A DNA stretch of 64,000 nt, from positions 372,001 to 436,000 of the forward strand of contig OY781965.2 in the NCBI GenBank assembly GCA_963677395.2, given 5' to 3'. This document shows positions 1 to 8,249 of this stretch, in pieces (the stretch's first letter is position 1; each line of letters starts with the position of its first letter). This stretch comes from G963667975 sp963677395 (GTDB taxonomy: Bacteria > Bacteroidota > Bacteroidia > Bacteroidales > G963667975). Below the pieces are notes generated by a model that saw nothing but the letters and a program-made list of their open reading frames with translations, had not been told where the DNA came from and searched no databases. The position numbers and the translations under genes are program-made.

Positions 1-435
1 TTGCTTTTCCCATGTTTCTCCTAAAGAATCAACGAACAAAGCGGCTGTTTTTAGTCGTTTTTGCATTTTTAGAAAATCTTCAGATTCTGTTGATCCTGTA
101 ACGCTTGCATTTAATAATAAATCAGGAAGTTTCGTAGTTATTTTGATGGTTTCGGTACTATCCGGAAACAATGTAATTACATGATCATTTACCTTAATGA
201 GTAAAATGGATTTTTGCTTTAATCCGGGGAAAAATTTAAACACCCCATCCTTTTTCAGGATTACAGAATCAAGAGAAACAACCATTTCGGGTGTTAATTC
301 CTGAAGAACTATTTTTTGTCCTGCCGCATTTTCAATAACTCCCTGTATGGTTAATTGTTGGGGATTCTTCTTCTGGTTAAATATGCACGATTGAAAGAGT
401 AAGCCCAACACTAAAACAAATATATATTTTTTCAT
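1..435 (-). CDS. DUF4369-like lipoprotein, N-terminal part (runs off window)
   Basis: An open minus-strand frame starts at the ATG at 433-435 and stays open to the window edge, giving 145 residues with no stop. It begins with a lipoprotein signal (MKKYIFVLVLGLLFQSC; lipobox Cys17), so it should be anchored in the envelope. The following region has the strand-rich pattern of the DUF4369 domain that precedes the thioredoxin-like domain in many Bacteroidota TlpA/ResA-type thiol-disulfide proteins (for example the stretches LTIQGVIENAAGQKIVLQEL and VITLFPDSTETIKI). The C-terminal domain lies outside the window, so the thioredoxin part is inferred only. The family call is moderate; the gene and its lipobox are clear. 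Confidence 0.6.
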   Translation of the reverse strand, partial: MKKYIFVLVLGLLFQSCIFNQKKNPQQLTIQGVIENAAGQKIVLQELTPEMVVSLDSVILKKDGVFKFFPGLKQKSILLIKVNDHVITLFPDSTETIKITTKLPDLLLNASVTGSTESEDFLKMQKRLKTAALFVDSLGETWEKQ

Positions 436-504
436 CACCATCTGTTTTTTTAGCAAAATTAAGTCATATTTCTGTTAGAGGTACATTTTTATCCACAAAA
501 CAAA

Positions 505-531
505 AGAGGCTACCCAAAACAGGCAGCCTCT
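505..531 (-). terminator. Rho-independent terminator after the DUF5689 gene
   Basis: Ten-base-pair stem (AGAGGCTGCC / GGTAGCCTCT, one G-U pair) with a 7-base loop. Read on the minus strand it is followed by TTTTGTTTTG. It sits 22 bases past the stop of the DUF5689 lipoprotein gene. Confidence 0.75.
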
Positions 532-553
532 GAAGGTTTATATTAAGAGGGGT

Positions 554-1837
554 TTACTCACCAACAACTTTTAGGGTTTTAATTTCCCATGTTGCCGATT
601 CTGTTGCCGAACTTTTATATTTAACGGCAAAACGCACATTCGCTTTTCCTAAACAAGAAGCCGGAATCACAGCACTACCACTTCCTACAAATGTCCAATT
701 GTTTCCAGCAGGATAAACAGGGATCGTAATTTGCTCCCATGTTGCAGTCGAAGGATCTCCGGTAGTATAATTTTTTGAAATCCAGAGAGTATGGTTTGTT
801 TGAAGATTTGCTAAATCACCTTTGTTAATAGTATGGCTAAATGAAATGCTTGCTTCCTTGGATATTTGTGTAAGATCAATCGCAGGAGAAATTAACCAGT
901 CTTCATTTTCGTTGTTTACTCCACCTGAGAAACCAGTCATAGTCGCTCCATAAGTTGATCCGGTCCATACTTGTGCACCTGTTACACTTATGCCTGTAAA
1001 CTGACCCAATGTAGAAGAAAATGCTTCTGAAAAAATTGTGCTTGCATTACTGAATACAAAGTTTCCGCTTAGATCTTTGATATCACGAATAATTACTTGC
1101 CATGTGGTACCATATTTTGATAGAATACCAGTTACACAACCTTTTCCGGAAGGAAGTCTTGTACTTGCAAAATTTCCATATTTACTTGAACGAATTACAA
1201 TTGAGTTTCCTGCATCATCTTTAAAATGACGATCGGTAGCATCAGCAGTTTGAGGAGCAAATTCTTCACCAACTTCATCAAACTGCACACTGTCAAATTT
1301 AACTAACATACTCACTTTTGCATCGGTAAGAGTTGGAATTGTAACAATTTCAGGAACAGGAGCCTTTCCGGGCAAACTGTCACGGAAAAGGTGTAATGGG
1401 ATTTCCGGAGCAGTTAAACGACCTATTGCTCCGTTATACAGTCCACCTAACTGGATAAGTTGGTTATAATCACCCATGTACATATCTTTACATTTAATAA
1501 AGACACGTTGTCCAACTTTGAATTCGGTGTAGAGAGATGTTTTATCAAGTTTTAATTCAATCCCTGCAGTAGCATCTTGAATTTCAATAGTCTTATAGAA
1601 ATTACCTGATTCATCATTTGCAGTTACGATACCCTGAATAACGTAACTTGAATCAATTCTTTTTACCGTGCCCATTGAATGCAAAGCCTTAAGCTGAGCA
1701 ATTGTCATATTTGAAGGGAAATTAACTTTTGGTACAATTACCGGAGGGGTGTCAAAATCATCTTTTACACAACTCGAAAGGATAATTCCTGCCGCAATCG
1801 TCAGGAATCCCCAAATTTTTATTACGTTGCTTTTCAT
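554..1837 (-). CDS. DUF5689 / choice-of-anchor J lipoprotein
   Basis: A 427-residue exported lipoprotein with lipobox IILSSC (Cys23). Residues about 40-255 fit DUF5689, an OB-like domain seen in Bacteroidota surface proteins (VIQGIVTANDESGNFYKTIE and GCVTGILSKYGTTWQVIIRD are typical). Residues about 265-427 are a choice-of-anchor J, jelly-roll-like domain (NENEDWLISPAIDL). It lies 33 bases after the TonB-dependent receptor gene on the same strand and ends in a strong terminator, so the two are probably one transcript. By analogy with other receptor/lipoprotein pairs it may be a surface-exposed ligand-binding partner of the receptor. Its ligand is unknown. The nearby exported nuclease-family enzyme suggests a nucleic-acid or phosphate-ester substrate, which is inference. 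Confidence 0.8.
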   Translation of the reverse strand: MKSNVIKIWGFLTIAAGIILSSCVKDDFDTPPVIVPKVNFPSNMTIAQLKALHSMGTVKRIDSSYVIQGIVTANDESGNFYKTIEIQDATAGIELKLDKTSLYTEFKVGQRVFIKCKDMYMGDYNQLIQLGGLYNGAIGRLTAPEIPLHLFRDSLPGKAPVPEIVTIPTLTDAKVSMLVKFDSVQFDEVGEEFAPQTADATDRHFKDDAGNSIVIRSSKYGNFASTRLPSGKGCVTGILSKYGTTWQVIIRDIKDLSGNFVFSNASTIFSEAFSSTLGQFTGISVTGAQVWTGSTYGATMTGFSGGVNNENEDWLISPAIDLTQISKEASISFSHTINKGDLANLQTNHTLWISKNYTTGDPSTATWEQITIPVYPAGNNWTFVGSGSAVIPASCLGKANVRFAVKYKSSATESATWEIKTLKVVGE

Positions 1838-1870
1838 ATTCTGTATTTTATTGATTGTTTGCTAATTATA

Positions 1871-4567
1871 TTAAAAACGGAAACCTATATTTAAGAAGTA
1901 TGTACGACCAAATCCATAGAAATATTTTGGTGGAAATTTGTCGATATTCTTGTTCTCAAAGTCGAAACGTAATTGCTCGAAACCTCCGGTAACCAATTCT
2001 GTATTGTCAAGAATGTTTGAAACGCTTAAGTTTACATTGAGGTAATATTTTCCGAAACGTAAGTTTTTACCAATAGATGCATCAAGGGTAAATCCATCAT
2101 CCATCTTTATTTGTTCAGTAATTGTGTTGATAAGAGGATCTCCGGGACCTAAGTTAGTAATAGCACCTTCAGTACGACGTTCTGGATTGAAATCAAGATA
2201 AATCTTTCCGAAATAGTTGAGGTTTGCATTGAAAAACCAATAATTAGAGCTGCGGTAATTAATTCCTAACGAACCAGCGGCTTGAGGAGTTCCACTTACG
2301 TAGAAGTTTTTGCAATAGATTGTTTCTGTTGTATCAGGAGCCGCTCCATTTTCAAGAGAAATGGTTGCTGTTGGACGGGAAGTATAACGGAAGTTCCCAA
2401 ACGCAGCAACTGCTGTAACAGAAATTGTTTGCGTTAATGCAACTTCTGTACCTAATTCCATGCCTTGATGAACTTTGTCAATCCCACTCATTACCTGATT
2501 TACAAATGTTTGTTTTTCATCATGGTAGAAACTGCGAAGTTCAACTTGATCCCAGAAATAAGTGTGGTATACTGTTAATCTGCCTTTTACTCTTGGAGTA
2601 CGAATAATGTAGCTTAATTCACCGGACAGAATTTTTTCACTTGTAAGATCTTTTACATATTCTGATTTTACTCTTGGAGAAATGAATGAATTAATCGCGA
2701 AAGGAGCGCGGGTTGTATAAGCTGCATTTGCTACGATGAAATGGCGTCCGGTAATTTTGTAAGTTGCACCAACTTTAATGCCTCCATTCAGAAATGATTT
2801 CTTTTCTGAGTCACCGAATGATTCATCAGGATAGCGGCCATTTTTCATCATACCTTCACGCCAGAAACTGGTTGTAGAAAGTTGTCCTGCAACAAATGCA
2901 TCTAATTTATTGTAGTTGAATTCGGCCTGAGCCCATGCACTTGCGCTTTGGAGATGTGTATAATAGTCATACCCAAATTTATCTCCTTCTTTTACTTTAC
3001 GGTCAGGATTGTTTAAGTCATTTTGTAGTTTAACTGTATCGCCGTTAAAATCACGTTCAGCAAACTGATCAACATCTAACCAGTAATTAGCTCCCAGAAG
3101 GTCATCGATTTCTTTAAAATGATGACCAGTATATTTGCGTAATTCTACACCACCACTCAGTTTGGTATTTTCGTTTAAACGATGATCTAGAATGGAGGTC
3201 AGGCTGAATTGTTGTTGGTCATTGCGACGATTTTCAACAATATAACGTGCTGACATTCCGGACATATTTGATAGATAGTTTATTTGGTACATCTTATCCC
3301 AGTCAACTTGTGAAACAGCCGGGTTTGTTTGCCAAGCCTGAGTTGCCAGTTGTTTCGAATAATCCGTAGTCATATAGCTGGGAAGATTACGGTAGTAATC
3401 CGGGCGTGGATCTGCAGCATTATACCAGTTTAAAGCGGTAGAACCATTATATCCAAAACTATATCCCAGATTTGTATTTAAGTTTGTTTTACTGTTTATT
3501 TTCCAGTAATGGCTTAAGATAGCCATAGGCTCATGGAAATCTTTCACGCGAGAATTACGTTTTTCACCATTTTGATAACCCCAGTTCGGATTGTAATAGT
3601 TGTCACCCATTAAATCATAAACTTCCTGAGTTGCAGCAGCACGTTGGCCTCTGCGGGTTGGAGATCCTAAGAAAGTAAAGTTAATGCTATGGTTGTTATT
3701 TATTTTCTTTTCGGCTGAAAAGAAGTATGCCCATGAATCATTAAATGTACCGTCAATGTATCCTTCATTTCCCCAGCGACGTGAAGCACTGAACGAAAAA
3801 GCCCAATTATTTTGCATCAAACCTGTTGAATAAGTAAACATTAGTCGATTAGCGTACGTTCTGTTCGAAAGAGCATACGATACCTTTACCTGTTTACGTT
3901 GCAATGAAGCTCGGCTGATAATATTGGTTGCACCACCTATTCCTCCAAATGAGAAAGAAGTTGGGTTCAATCCGTTTACGGCATCCTTATTACGGGTTGC
4001 ATCATTCAAACCACTCCATTCTGACCAGTTAGGACGACCGTTTTCGGCATCATTCATCAAAATTCCACTCATGTAAGTAGCATTTTCTTCAGAATCATAA
4101 CCTCTCATGCGGAAGTACGCCGAGCTGAGAGTATAACCTGCAGTGCTTGTAAATACATCACCCGAAGAGTGAAGCAGTCCTGAGACATTTTGGCTGCTGT
4201 TGTTATCTTCGTTGTCGAGTGTATTTAGCGATACTTCAGACAAACCACGGTTATCAATTTCATTTGCAGATTTTGACTCAACTTTTAAAGTCAGAATTAC
4301 ATCTTTCAGTTCAACTTTCACAGTTTGAGTTAGAAGATCGAAACCGGTTACTACAACTGTAACAGTATAAGTACCGGCAGCCAGAGGAGTTGACGTAAAA
4401 CGTCCATCAAAGTCGGTGAGATACTCACCGGAGCCAATTTTGACCAATGCCTTGGCGATTGCTCTTCCATTAGCCTGATCAACAACCTGACCGCTGATTT
4501 TTGCTTGTTGAGCAAATACTCCCAAAGGTAAAACCAGCATCAGAATGTAAGAAAGAATTCGTTTCAT
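1871..4567 (-). CDS. TonB-dependent receptor with carboxypeptidase-regulatory-like N-terminus
   Basis: An 898-residue outer-membrane receptor. It has a signal peptide (MKRILSYILMLVLPLGVFAQ), a CarboxypepD_reg-like domain at about 22-95 (ISGQVVDQANGRAIAKALVK), a plug domain at about 105-230 (SYFRMRGYD-like and GGIGGATNIISRAS segments), then a long beta-barrel ending in an aromatic-rich strand (FGRTYFLNIGFRF). Such receptors import bulky ligands using TonB-ExbBD energy. No SusD-like partner is present; the DUF5689 lipoprotein downstream takes the partner position. It is divergent from the exported EEP-family enzyme at 4752, with a 184-base shared upstream region carrying repeated TTTAGGC motifs. 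The class is certain; the substrate is not. Confidence 0.92.
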   Translation of the reverse strand: MKRILSYILMLVLPLGVFAQQAKISGQVVDQANGRAIAKALVKIGSGEYLTDFDGRFTSTPLAAGTYTVTVVVTGFDLLTQTVKVELKDVILTLKVESKSANEIDNRGLSEVSLNTLDNEDNNSSQNVSGLLHSSGDVFTSTAGYTLSSAYFRMRGYDSEENATYMSGILMNDAENGRPNWSEWSGLNDATRNKDAVNGLNPTSFSFGGIGGATNIISRASLQRKQVKVSYALSNRTYANRLMFTYSTGLMQNNWAFSFSASRRWGNEGYIDGTFNDSWAYFFSAEKKINNNHSINFTFLGSPTRRGQRAAATQEVYDLMGDNYYNPNWGYQNGEKRNSRVKDFHEPMAILSHYWKINSKTNLNTNLGYSFGYNGSTALNWYNAADPRPDYYRNLPSYMTTDYSKQLATQAWQTNPAVSQVDWDKMYQINYLSNMSGMSARYIVENRRNDQQQFSLTSILDHRLNENTKLSGGVELRKYTGHHFKEIDDLLGANYWLDVDQFAERDFNGDTVKLQNDLNNPDRKVKEGDKFGYDYYTHLQSASAWAQAEFNYNKLDAFVAGQLSTTSFWREGMMKNGRYPDESFGDSEKKSFLNGGIKVGATYKITGRHFIVANAAYTTRAPFAINSFISPRVKSEYVKDLTSEKILSGELSYIIRTPRVKGRLTVYHTYFWDQVELRSFYHDEKQTFVNQVMSGIDKVHQGMELGTEVALTQTISVTAVAAFGNFRYTSRPTATISLENGAAPDTTETIYCKNFYVSGTPQAAGSLGINYRSSNYWFFNANLNYFGKIYLDFNPERRTEGAITNLGPGDPLINTITEQIKMDDGFTLDASIGKNLRFGKYYLNVNLSVSNILDNTELVTGGFEQLRFDFENKNIDKFPPKYFYGFGRTYFLNIGFRF

Positions 4568-4637
4568 TCGCTATCGTTTTAGTTATCATTAAATCCTAAC
4601 CGAATTTTTTAGGGTAAAGGGGTACAAAGTAAAACAA

Positions 4638-4692
4638 TTTTTAGGCATCGAAGTAAACTTTTTTTAGGCATTTAAGACTTTCTTAGCCTAAA
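4638..4692. promoter_or_regulatory. Repeated TTTAGGC motifs between divergent genes
   Basis: TTTTTAGGCAT occurs at 4638-4648 and again at 4661-4671 (23-base spacing, about two helical turns). An inverted TTTAGGCTAAG copy lies at about 4682-4692. They sit between the TonB-receptor and the EEP-enzyme starts, so they could be operator half-sites coordinating both genes. This is inferred from spacing and repetition only. Confidence 0.4.
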
Positions 4693-4718
4693 TTTAATTA
4701 TCGAGAAGGAAAACAACC

Positions 4719-4726
4719 TATCTTTG
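4719..4726 (+). promoter_or_regulatory. -7 promoter box (TATCTTTG) of the EEP-family gene
   Basis: Exact match to the Bacteroidota -7 consensus TAnnTTTG, 25 bases before the ATG at 4752. No clear -33 TTTG was seen at the usual spacing. Confidence 0.55.
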
Positions 4727-4751
4727 TTGCCCTTTATAAATTTTTAACCTC

Positions 4752-5789
4752 ATGAAAAAGACTTTGTTTGCAGGAATCATCCTTTCATTTCTGCTTATAA
4801 TTCAGGCAAATGCACAAGAAAAGCAATATAAAGTTGCTTGTGTTGCTTTCTACAACCTTGAAAATCTATTTGATACTATTGATCAACCCGAGGTTGATGA
4901 TGCAGAATTTCTTCCAAGTGGAAGCTATAACTGGACAAGTGAACGCTATTATTATAAATTGAACCACATGTCGGATGTTATTTCTAAAATTGGTGGAGAA
5001 CTTGTAAAAGGAGGCCCGATAGTGATTGGTTTTTCCGAAATAGAAAACCGCAGTGTTGTGGAAGATTTGACAAAACAGCCCGCTTTATTACCAGGTAATT
5101 ATGGGATAGTTCATTATGATTCTCCAGACAGACGTGGCGTAGATGTTGCACTTATCTATCAGCAGGCACATTTCAAAGTACTCTTTAGCAAACCATATCG
5201 CCTTACTATTCCAAATAACCCGGATTTTCTAACCCGTGATCAGCTTTTAGTTTCTGGATTATTGGATGGGGAATTGGTTCATTTTATTGTAAACCATTGG
5301 CCTTCACGCCGTGGTGGAGAAAGGAGAAGTGCTCCCATGAGAAATGCAGCAGCTTCTTTAACGCGCCATATTGCCGATTCATTGATGAATGCTGATTCTA
5401 CCGCAAAAATCATCATTATGGGTGATTTAAATGATGACCCGGTAAACAATAGCCTCCGCAAATTTCTTAAAGTAAAAGGAAGCGTGGAAGAAACAAAGTC
5501 AGGTGACTTATTTAATCCGATGTATAAATTATTTCGCGATGGAATAGGTTCCTTAGCTTATCGCGATTCTTGGAATCTATTCGACCAAATGATTGTTTCT
5601 TATCCTTTGTTAAATGATAATACCGGATTAAATTTTTTTAAAGCCAAAGTATTTAACCAACCATTCCTTACACAAAAAGAAGGGTCTTTTGCCGGTTATC
5701 CATGGAGAACTTATGTAGGCACAAATTTCATGGGTGGCTACAGTGATCACTTTCCGGTTTATATTTTCCTCACAAAAGAAAAAAAATAG
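4752..5789 (+). CDS. Exported endonuclease/exonuclease/phosphatase family enzyme
   Basis: A 345-residue DNase I-fold (EEP superfamily) hydrolase with a cleavable signal peptide ending near ANAQ (residue 22). The family motifs are in order: FYNLENLFDT (Asn), GFSEIENR (metal-binding Glu), RRGVDVALIY, FIVNHWPSR (His), IIMGDLNDDP (Asp/Asn pair) and GYSDHFPVYIFL (C-terminal Asp-His). All catalytic positions appear intact. Members cleave phosphodiesters in DNA, RNA or smaller phosphate esters. With a signal peptide this one acts in the periplasm or outside the cell. It is divergent from the TonB-receptor/DUF5689 pair, an arrangement I recall from other Bacteroidota, which suggests extracellular nucleic-acid or phosphate scavenging (inference). 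The family call is firm; substrate specificity is open. Confidence 0.88.
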   Translation: MKKTLFAGIILSFLLIIQANAQEKQYKVACVAFYNLENLFDTIDQPEVDDAEFLPSGSYNWTSERYYYKLNHMSDVISKIGGELVKGGPIVIGFSEIENRSVVEDLTKQPALLPGNYGIVHYDSPDRRGVDVALIYQQAHFKVLFSKPYRLTIPNNPDFLTRDQLLVSGLLDGELVHFIVNHWPSRRGGERRSAPMRNAAASLTRHIADSLMNADSTAKIIIMGDLNDDPVNNSLRKFLKVKGSVEETKSGDLFNPMYKLFRDGIGSLAYRDSWNLFDQMIVSYPLLNDNTGLNFFKAKVFNQPFLTQKEGSFAGYPWRTYVGTNFMGGYSDHFPVYIFLTKEKK

Positions 5790-5812
5790 GCACCTCGGAT
5801 TAAAGATAATAA

Positions 5813-5853
5813 TTGCCTAAGATACTGTATGTTAACGATATTATCTTAGGCAA
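5813..5853 (+). terminator. Hairpin downstream of the EEP-family gene
   Basis: Perfect 12-bp stem, TTGCCTAAGATA (5813-5824) with TATCTTAGGCAA (5842-5853), 23 bases after the stop. The tail is A-rich rather than U-rich, so it may be an RNA-stabilising hairpin rather than a strong terminator. Both arms contain TTAGGCA, as do the repeats before this gene. Confidence 0.5.
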
Positions 5854-5938
5854 CTATAAAAAATCCCCTAAATTTCACTTACTTTCAGAAGAACTATTAC
5901 AATTTCATTTTAATGGTTTCGTTTTCATTATAAAGCTC

Positions 5939-5946
5939 TATTTTTG
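5939..5946 (+). promoter_or_regulatory. -7 promoter box (TATTTTTG) deciding the next gene's start
   Basis: TAnnTTTG match. It overlaps the upstream in-frame TTG at 5944, so transcription should begin after that codon. The GTG at 5977 is therefore the better start for the glycosyltransferase. Confidence 0.6.
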
Positions 5947-5976
5947 CATCTTAAAAATCCACAAAAATATATTGCC

Positions 5977-6708
5977 GTGTCTGATAGTCTCATCATCATA
6001 CCTACATACAACGAAAAAGAAAATATCGAGAAAATCATCCGAAAAGTATTTTTACTTGAACATCAATTTGATATTCTGGTAGTTGAAGATAACTCTCCTG
6101 ATGGAACTGCTCAAATTGTAAAATCGTTGATGACCGAATTTCCTGAGCGTTTACATATTGAAGAACGTAAAGGAAAACTTGGGCTAGGGACTGCCTACAT
6201 TCATGGATTTCGTTGGGCTCTTGATCATGAGTATGAATATATTTTTGAAATGGATGCTGATTTTTCGCACAACCCGGATGATTTGATAAAGCTTTATGAA
6301 GCTTGTCATTCTCAAGGAGCAGATGTAGCAATCGGATCACGTTACATTAAAGGAATCAGTGTTGTATATTGGCCTATGGGCAGGGTCATAATGTCATATT
6401 TCGCATCTATTTACGTACGGCTTATTACCCGAATGAGAGTGATGGATACAACAGCAGGATTTAAATGTTACCGAAAAATAGTTCTGGATACAATTCCATT
6501 TGATAAAATTCGATTTATGGGATATGCTTTTCAGATTGAAATGAAGTTTACGGCTTGGAAATATGGATTTAAAATTGTTGAAGTACCCATAATCTTTACT
6601 GACCGTACAGAAGGAACTTCAAAAATGAGTAGGAAAATTTTCAAAGAAGCGTTTTATGGGGTAATCAGCATGAAGATGAAAAGCTGGTTTAGAAACTATA
6701 ACCGTTAA
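5977..6708 (+). CDS. Polyprenol monophosphomannose synthase-like glycosyltransferase (GT2)
   Basis: From GTG at 5977 the product is 243 residues and begins MSDSLIIIPTYNEKENIEK, the usual N-terminus of bacterial Dpm1-like enzymes. These transfer a hexose, classically mannose from GDP-mannose, to a polyprenyl phosphate at the cytoplasmic face of the inner membrane. GT2 landmarks are the nucleotide-binding LVVEDNSPDGT, the metal-binding EMDADFSHNPDD (DxD-like DAD) and the acceptor region AIGSRYIKG...WPMGRVIMS. No C-terminal GtrA membrane domain is present, so it is the short soluble type. It stands alone, flanked by its own -7 box and by the tilS promoter region. Sugar and lipid specificity cannot be read from sequence. 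Confidence 0.85.
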   Translation: MSDSLIIIPTYNEKENIEKIIRKVFLLEHQFDILVVEDNSPDGTAQIVKSLMTEFPERLHIEERKGKLGLGTAYIHGFRWALDHEYEYIFEMDADFSHNPDDLIKLYEACHSQGADVAIGSRYIKGISVVYWPMGRVIMSYFASIYVRLITRMRVMDTTAGFKCYRKIVLDTIPFDKIRFMGYAFQIEMKFTAWKYGFKIVEVPIIFTDRTEGTSKMSRKIFKEAFYGVISMKMKSWFRNYNR

Positions 6709-6764
6709 ATCAAATAAAGTTCCTATCTAAATTGATTTCGGTTGGTACACGGTATCATAATAAC

Positions 6765-6772
6765 TATCTTTA
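6765..6772 (+). promoter_or_regulatory. Probable -7 box (TATCTTTA) of tilS
   Basis: Seven of eight bases match TAnnTTTG. A TTGG lies about 20 bases upstream, at 6742. The ATG follows at 6804. Confidence 0.4.
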
Positions 6773-6803
6773 CACGCTATTTTTCCAATCAAACTGATAT
6801 AAG

Positions 6804-8132
6804 ATGCTCAACAGGTTTATCCGGTTTATCGAAGATCAAAAACTGTTTTCACGTGATGAAAAAATACTACTCGCAGTTAGCGGAGGTATTGATTCTCTAG
6901 TAATGACAGAGTTATTCCATCAGGCCGGGTATATGTTTGCCATTGCTCATTGTAACTTTCGTTTACGTAAAGAAGAGTCGGACGAAGATGCTCGCTTTGT
7001 TCGTGAACTTGGAATGAATTACAATGTACCTGTATTTGAAAATACATTTGATACGGAAATTTACGCTAATAAACGTGGTATTTCGGTACAAATGGCTGCC
7101 CGGGAGCTTAGATACAAATGGTTTGATGAAATTCTAAATTCTCAAAATTTCAGTTATTGTGCCACTGCTCATCATCTCGACGATCAAATAGAAACATTTT
7201 TTATTAATCTGATGAGAGGAACCGGTATTGCAGGTTTGCACGGAATACAATTAAAGATTAACAATATTATTCGCCCTTTACTATTTTGCACACGAAACGA
7301 GATAGAAGAGTTTGCAAATAAGCACAATCTTATCCACCACGAAGATAGTACAAACGCTACCGTAAAATATACCCGTAACAAGATCAGACATCAGCTAATT
7401 CCTCTTCTTAAAGAAATCAATCCATCTATTGCCGAAACAATCTCCAAAGAAATTGAACTATTCAGAGAGGCTGAACAAATCTACAAAGAAACTATCCTTT
7501 CGAAGAAAACTCAACTTTTAAAACATAAAGGAACACAATCTCTTATCCTGATCGATGAATTAAAAAAGCTTAATCCGATCAAAACTTATCTTTATGAATT
7601 TTTGAGCGACTATCAATTTAAAATCTCTACTATCGAAGATATTATTGATGTGTTGGATGATATTCCGGGTAAACAGTTTTTTTCATCAACACATCGGGTA
7701 ATCAAAGATAGAATAGAGCTTATCATTACCCCAATTTCAGAAAAAGAGGAAGATTTTTCCGGAGTTCAGATTGACGAATCTGATGATCACTTAAGCTTAC
7801 CCATCCTTTTAAAATGTTGTAAAATTGATCAGCTAAACATCTTTAAAATTTCAAAATCACCTTTAATTGCTTCGCTTGATTTTGATAAACTAACGTTTCC
7901 GCTTACTCTTCGTAAATGGAAACGTGGAGATTTTTTCTACCCTTTTGGTTTAAACAAGCGTAAAAAGGTAAGTGATTATTTTTCAGACCATAAATTTTCT
8001 ATTGCTGACAAAGAAAATACTTGGTTATTATGCTCTGGAGAGGATATTGTTTGGATTGTTGGTCATCGTATTGATGAACGCTTCCGGATTACTACAGAAA
8101 CAAAGGATATCTATCTGCTTGAAATGGCATAA
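6804..8132 (+). CDS. tilS: tRNA(Ile)-lysidine synthase TilS
   Basis: A 442-residue PP-loop enzyme that ligates lysine to C34 of the CAU-anticodon tRNA-Ile in an ATP-dependent reaction, converting it to lysidine so that it reads AUA. The ATP pyrophosphatase loop SGGIDS is at residues 26-31, followed by AHCNFRLRKEESDED and the family signature CATAHHLDDQIETFFINL with GTGIAGL. The C-terminal TilS_C domain is present (LRKWKRGDFFYPFGLNKRKK...SDYF). Length is normal for Bacteroidota. The gene appears monocistronic, with its own -7 box and a following strong hairpin. It should be essential, because AUA decoding normally depends on it. Confidence 0.96.
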   Translation: MLNRFIRFIEDQKLFSRDEKILLAVSGGIDSLVMTELFHQAGYMFAIAHCNFRLRKEESDEDARFVRELGMNYNVPVFENTFDTEIYANKRGISVQMAARELRYKWFDEILNSQNFSYCATAHHLDDQIETFFINLMRGTGIAGLHGIQLKINNIIRPLLFCTRNEIEEFANKHNLIHHEDSTNATVKYTRNKIRHQLIPLLKEINPSIAETISKEIELFREAEQIYKETILSKKTQLLKHKGTQSLILIDELKKLNPIKTYLYEFLSDYQFKISTIEDIIDVLDDIPGKQFFSSTHRVIKDRIELIITPISEKEEDFSGVQIDESDDHLSLPILLKCCKIDQLNIFKISKSPLIASLDFDKLTFPLTLRKWKRGDFFYPFGLNKRKKVSDYFSDHKFSIADKENTWLLCSGEDIVWIVGHRIDERFRITTETKDIYLLEMA

Positions 8133-8196
8133 ACATACTGGATACTAATCTATTTTCTTCGTTGTTAAGAGCAGAGTGAAATGTTTTCTTTAACAA

Positions 8197-8222
8197 AACC
8201 CCCGAACAATTGTCCAGGGGTT
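8197..8222 (-). terminator. Terminator shared by convergent tilS and T9SS-protein genes
   Basis: A 26-base inverted repeat (AACCCCTGGACAA / TTGTTCGGGGGTT, two G-U pairs). On the minus strand it is followed by TTTTGTTAAAG, making it mainly the terminator of the 8250-11531 gene. It could also slow transcription leaving tilS. Confidence 0.7.
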
Positions 8223-8249
8223 GTAGGTAGTAAAATAATAACCAACCTA

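Noticed and set aside
5944..5976. TTG-initiated N-terminal extension of the GT2 gene
   Set aside because: The TTG lies inside the TATTTTTG promoter box, and homologues start at MSDSL.
6843..6858. TTTTCACGTGATGAAA resembling a parS site
   Set aside because: Only the CACGTG core and a few flanking bases match; about five mismatches to the 16-base consensus, inside tilS.
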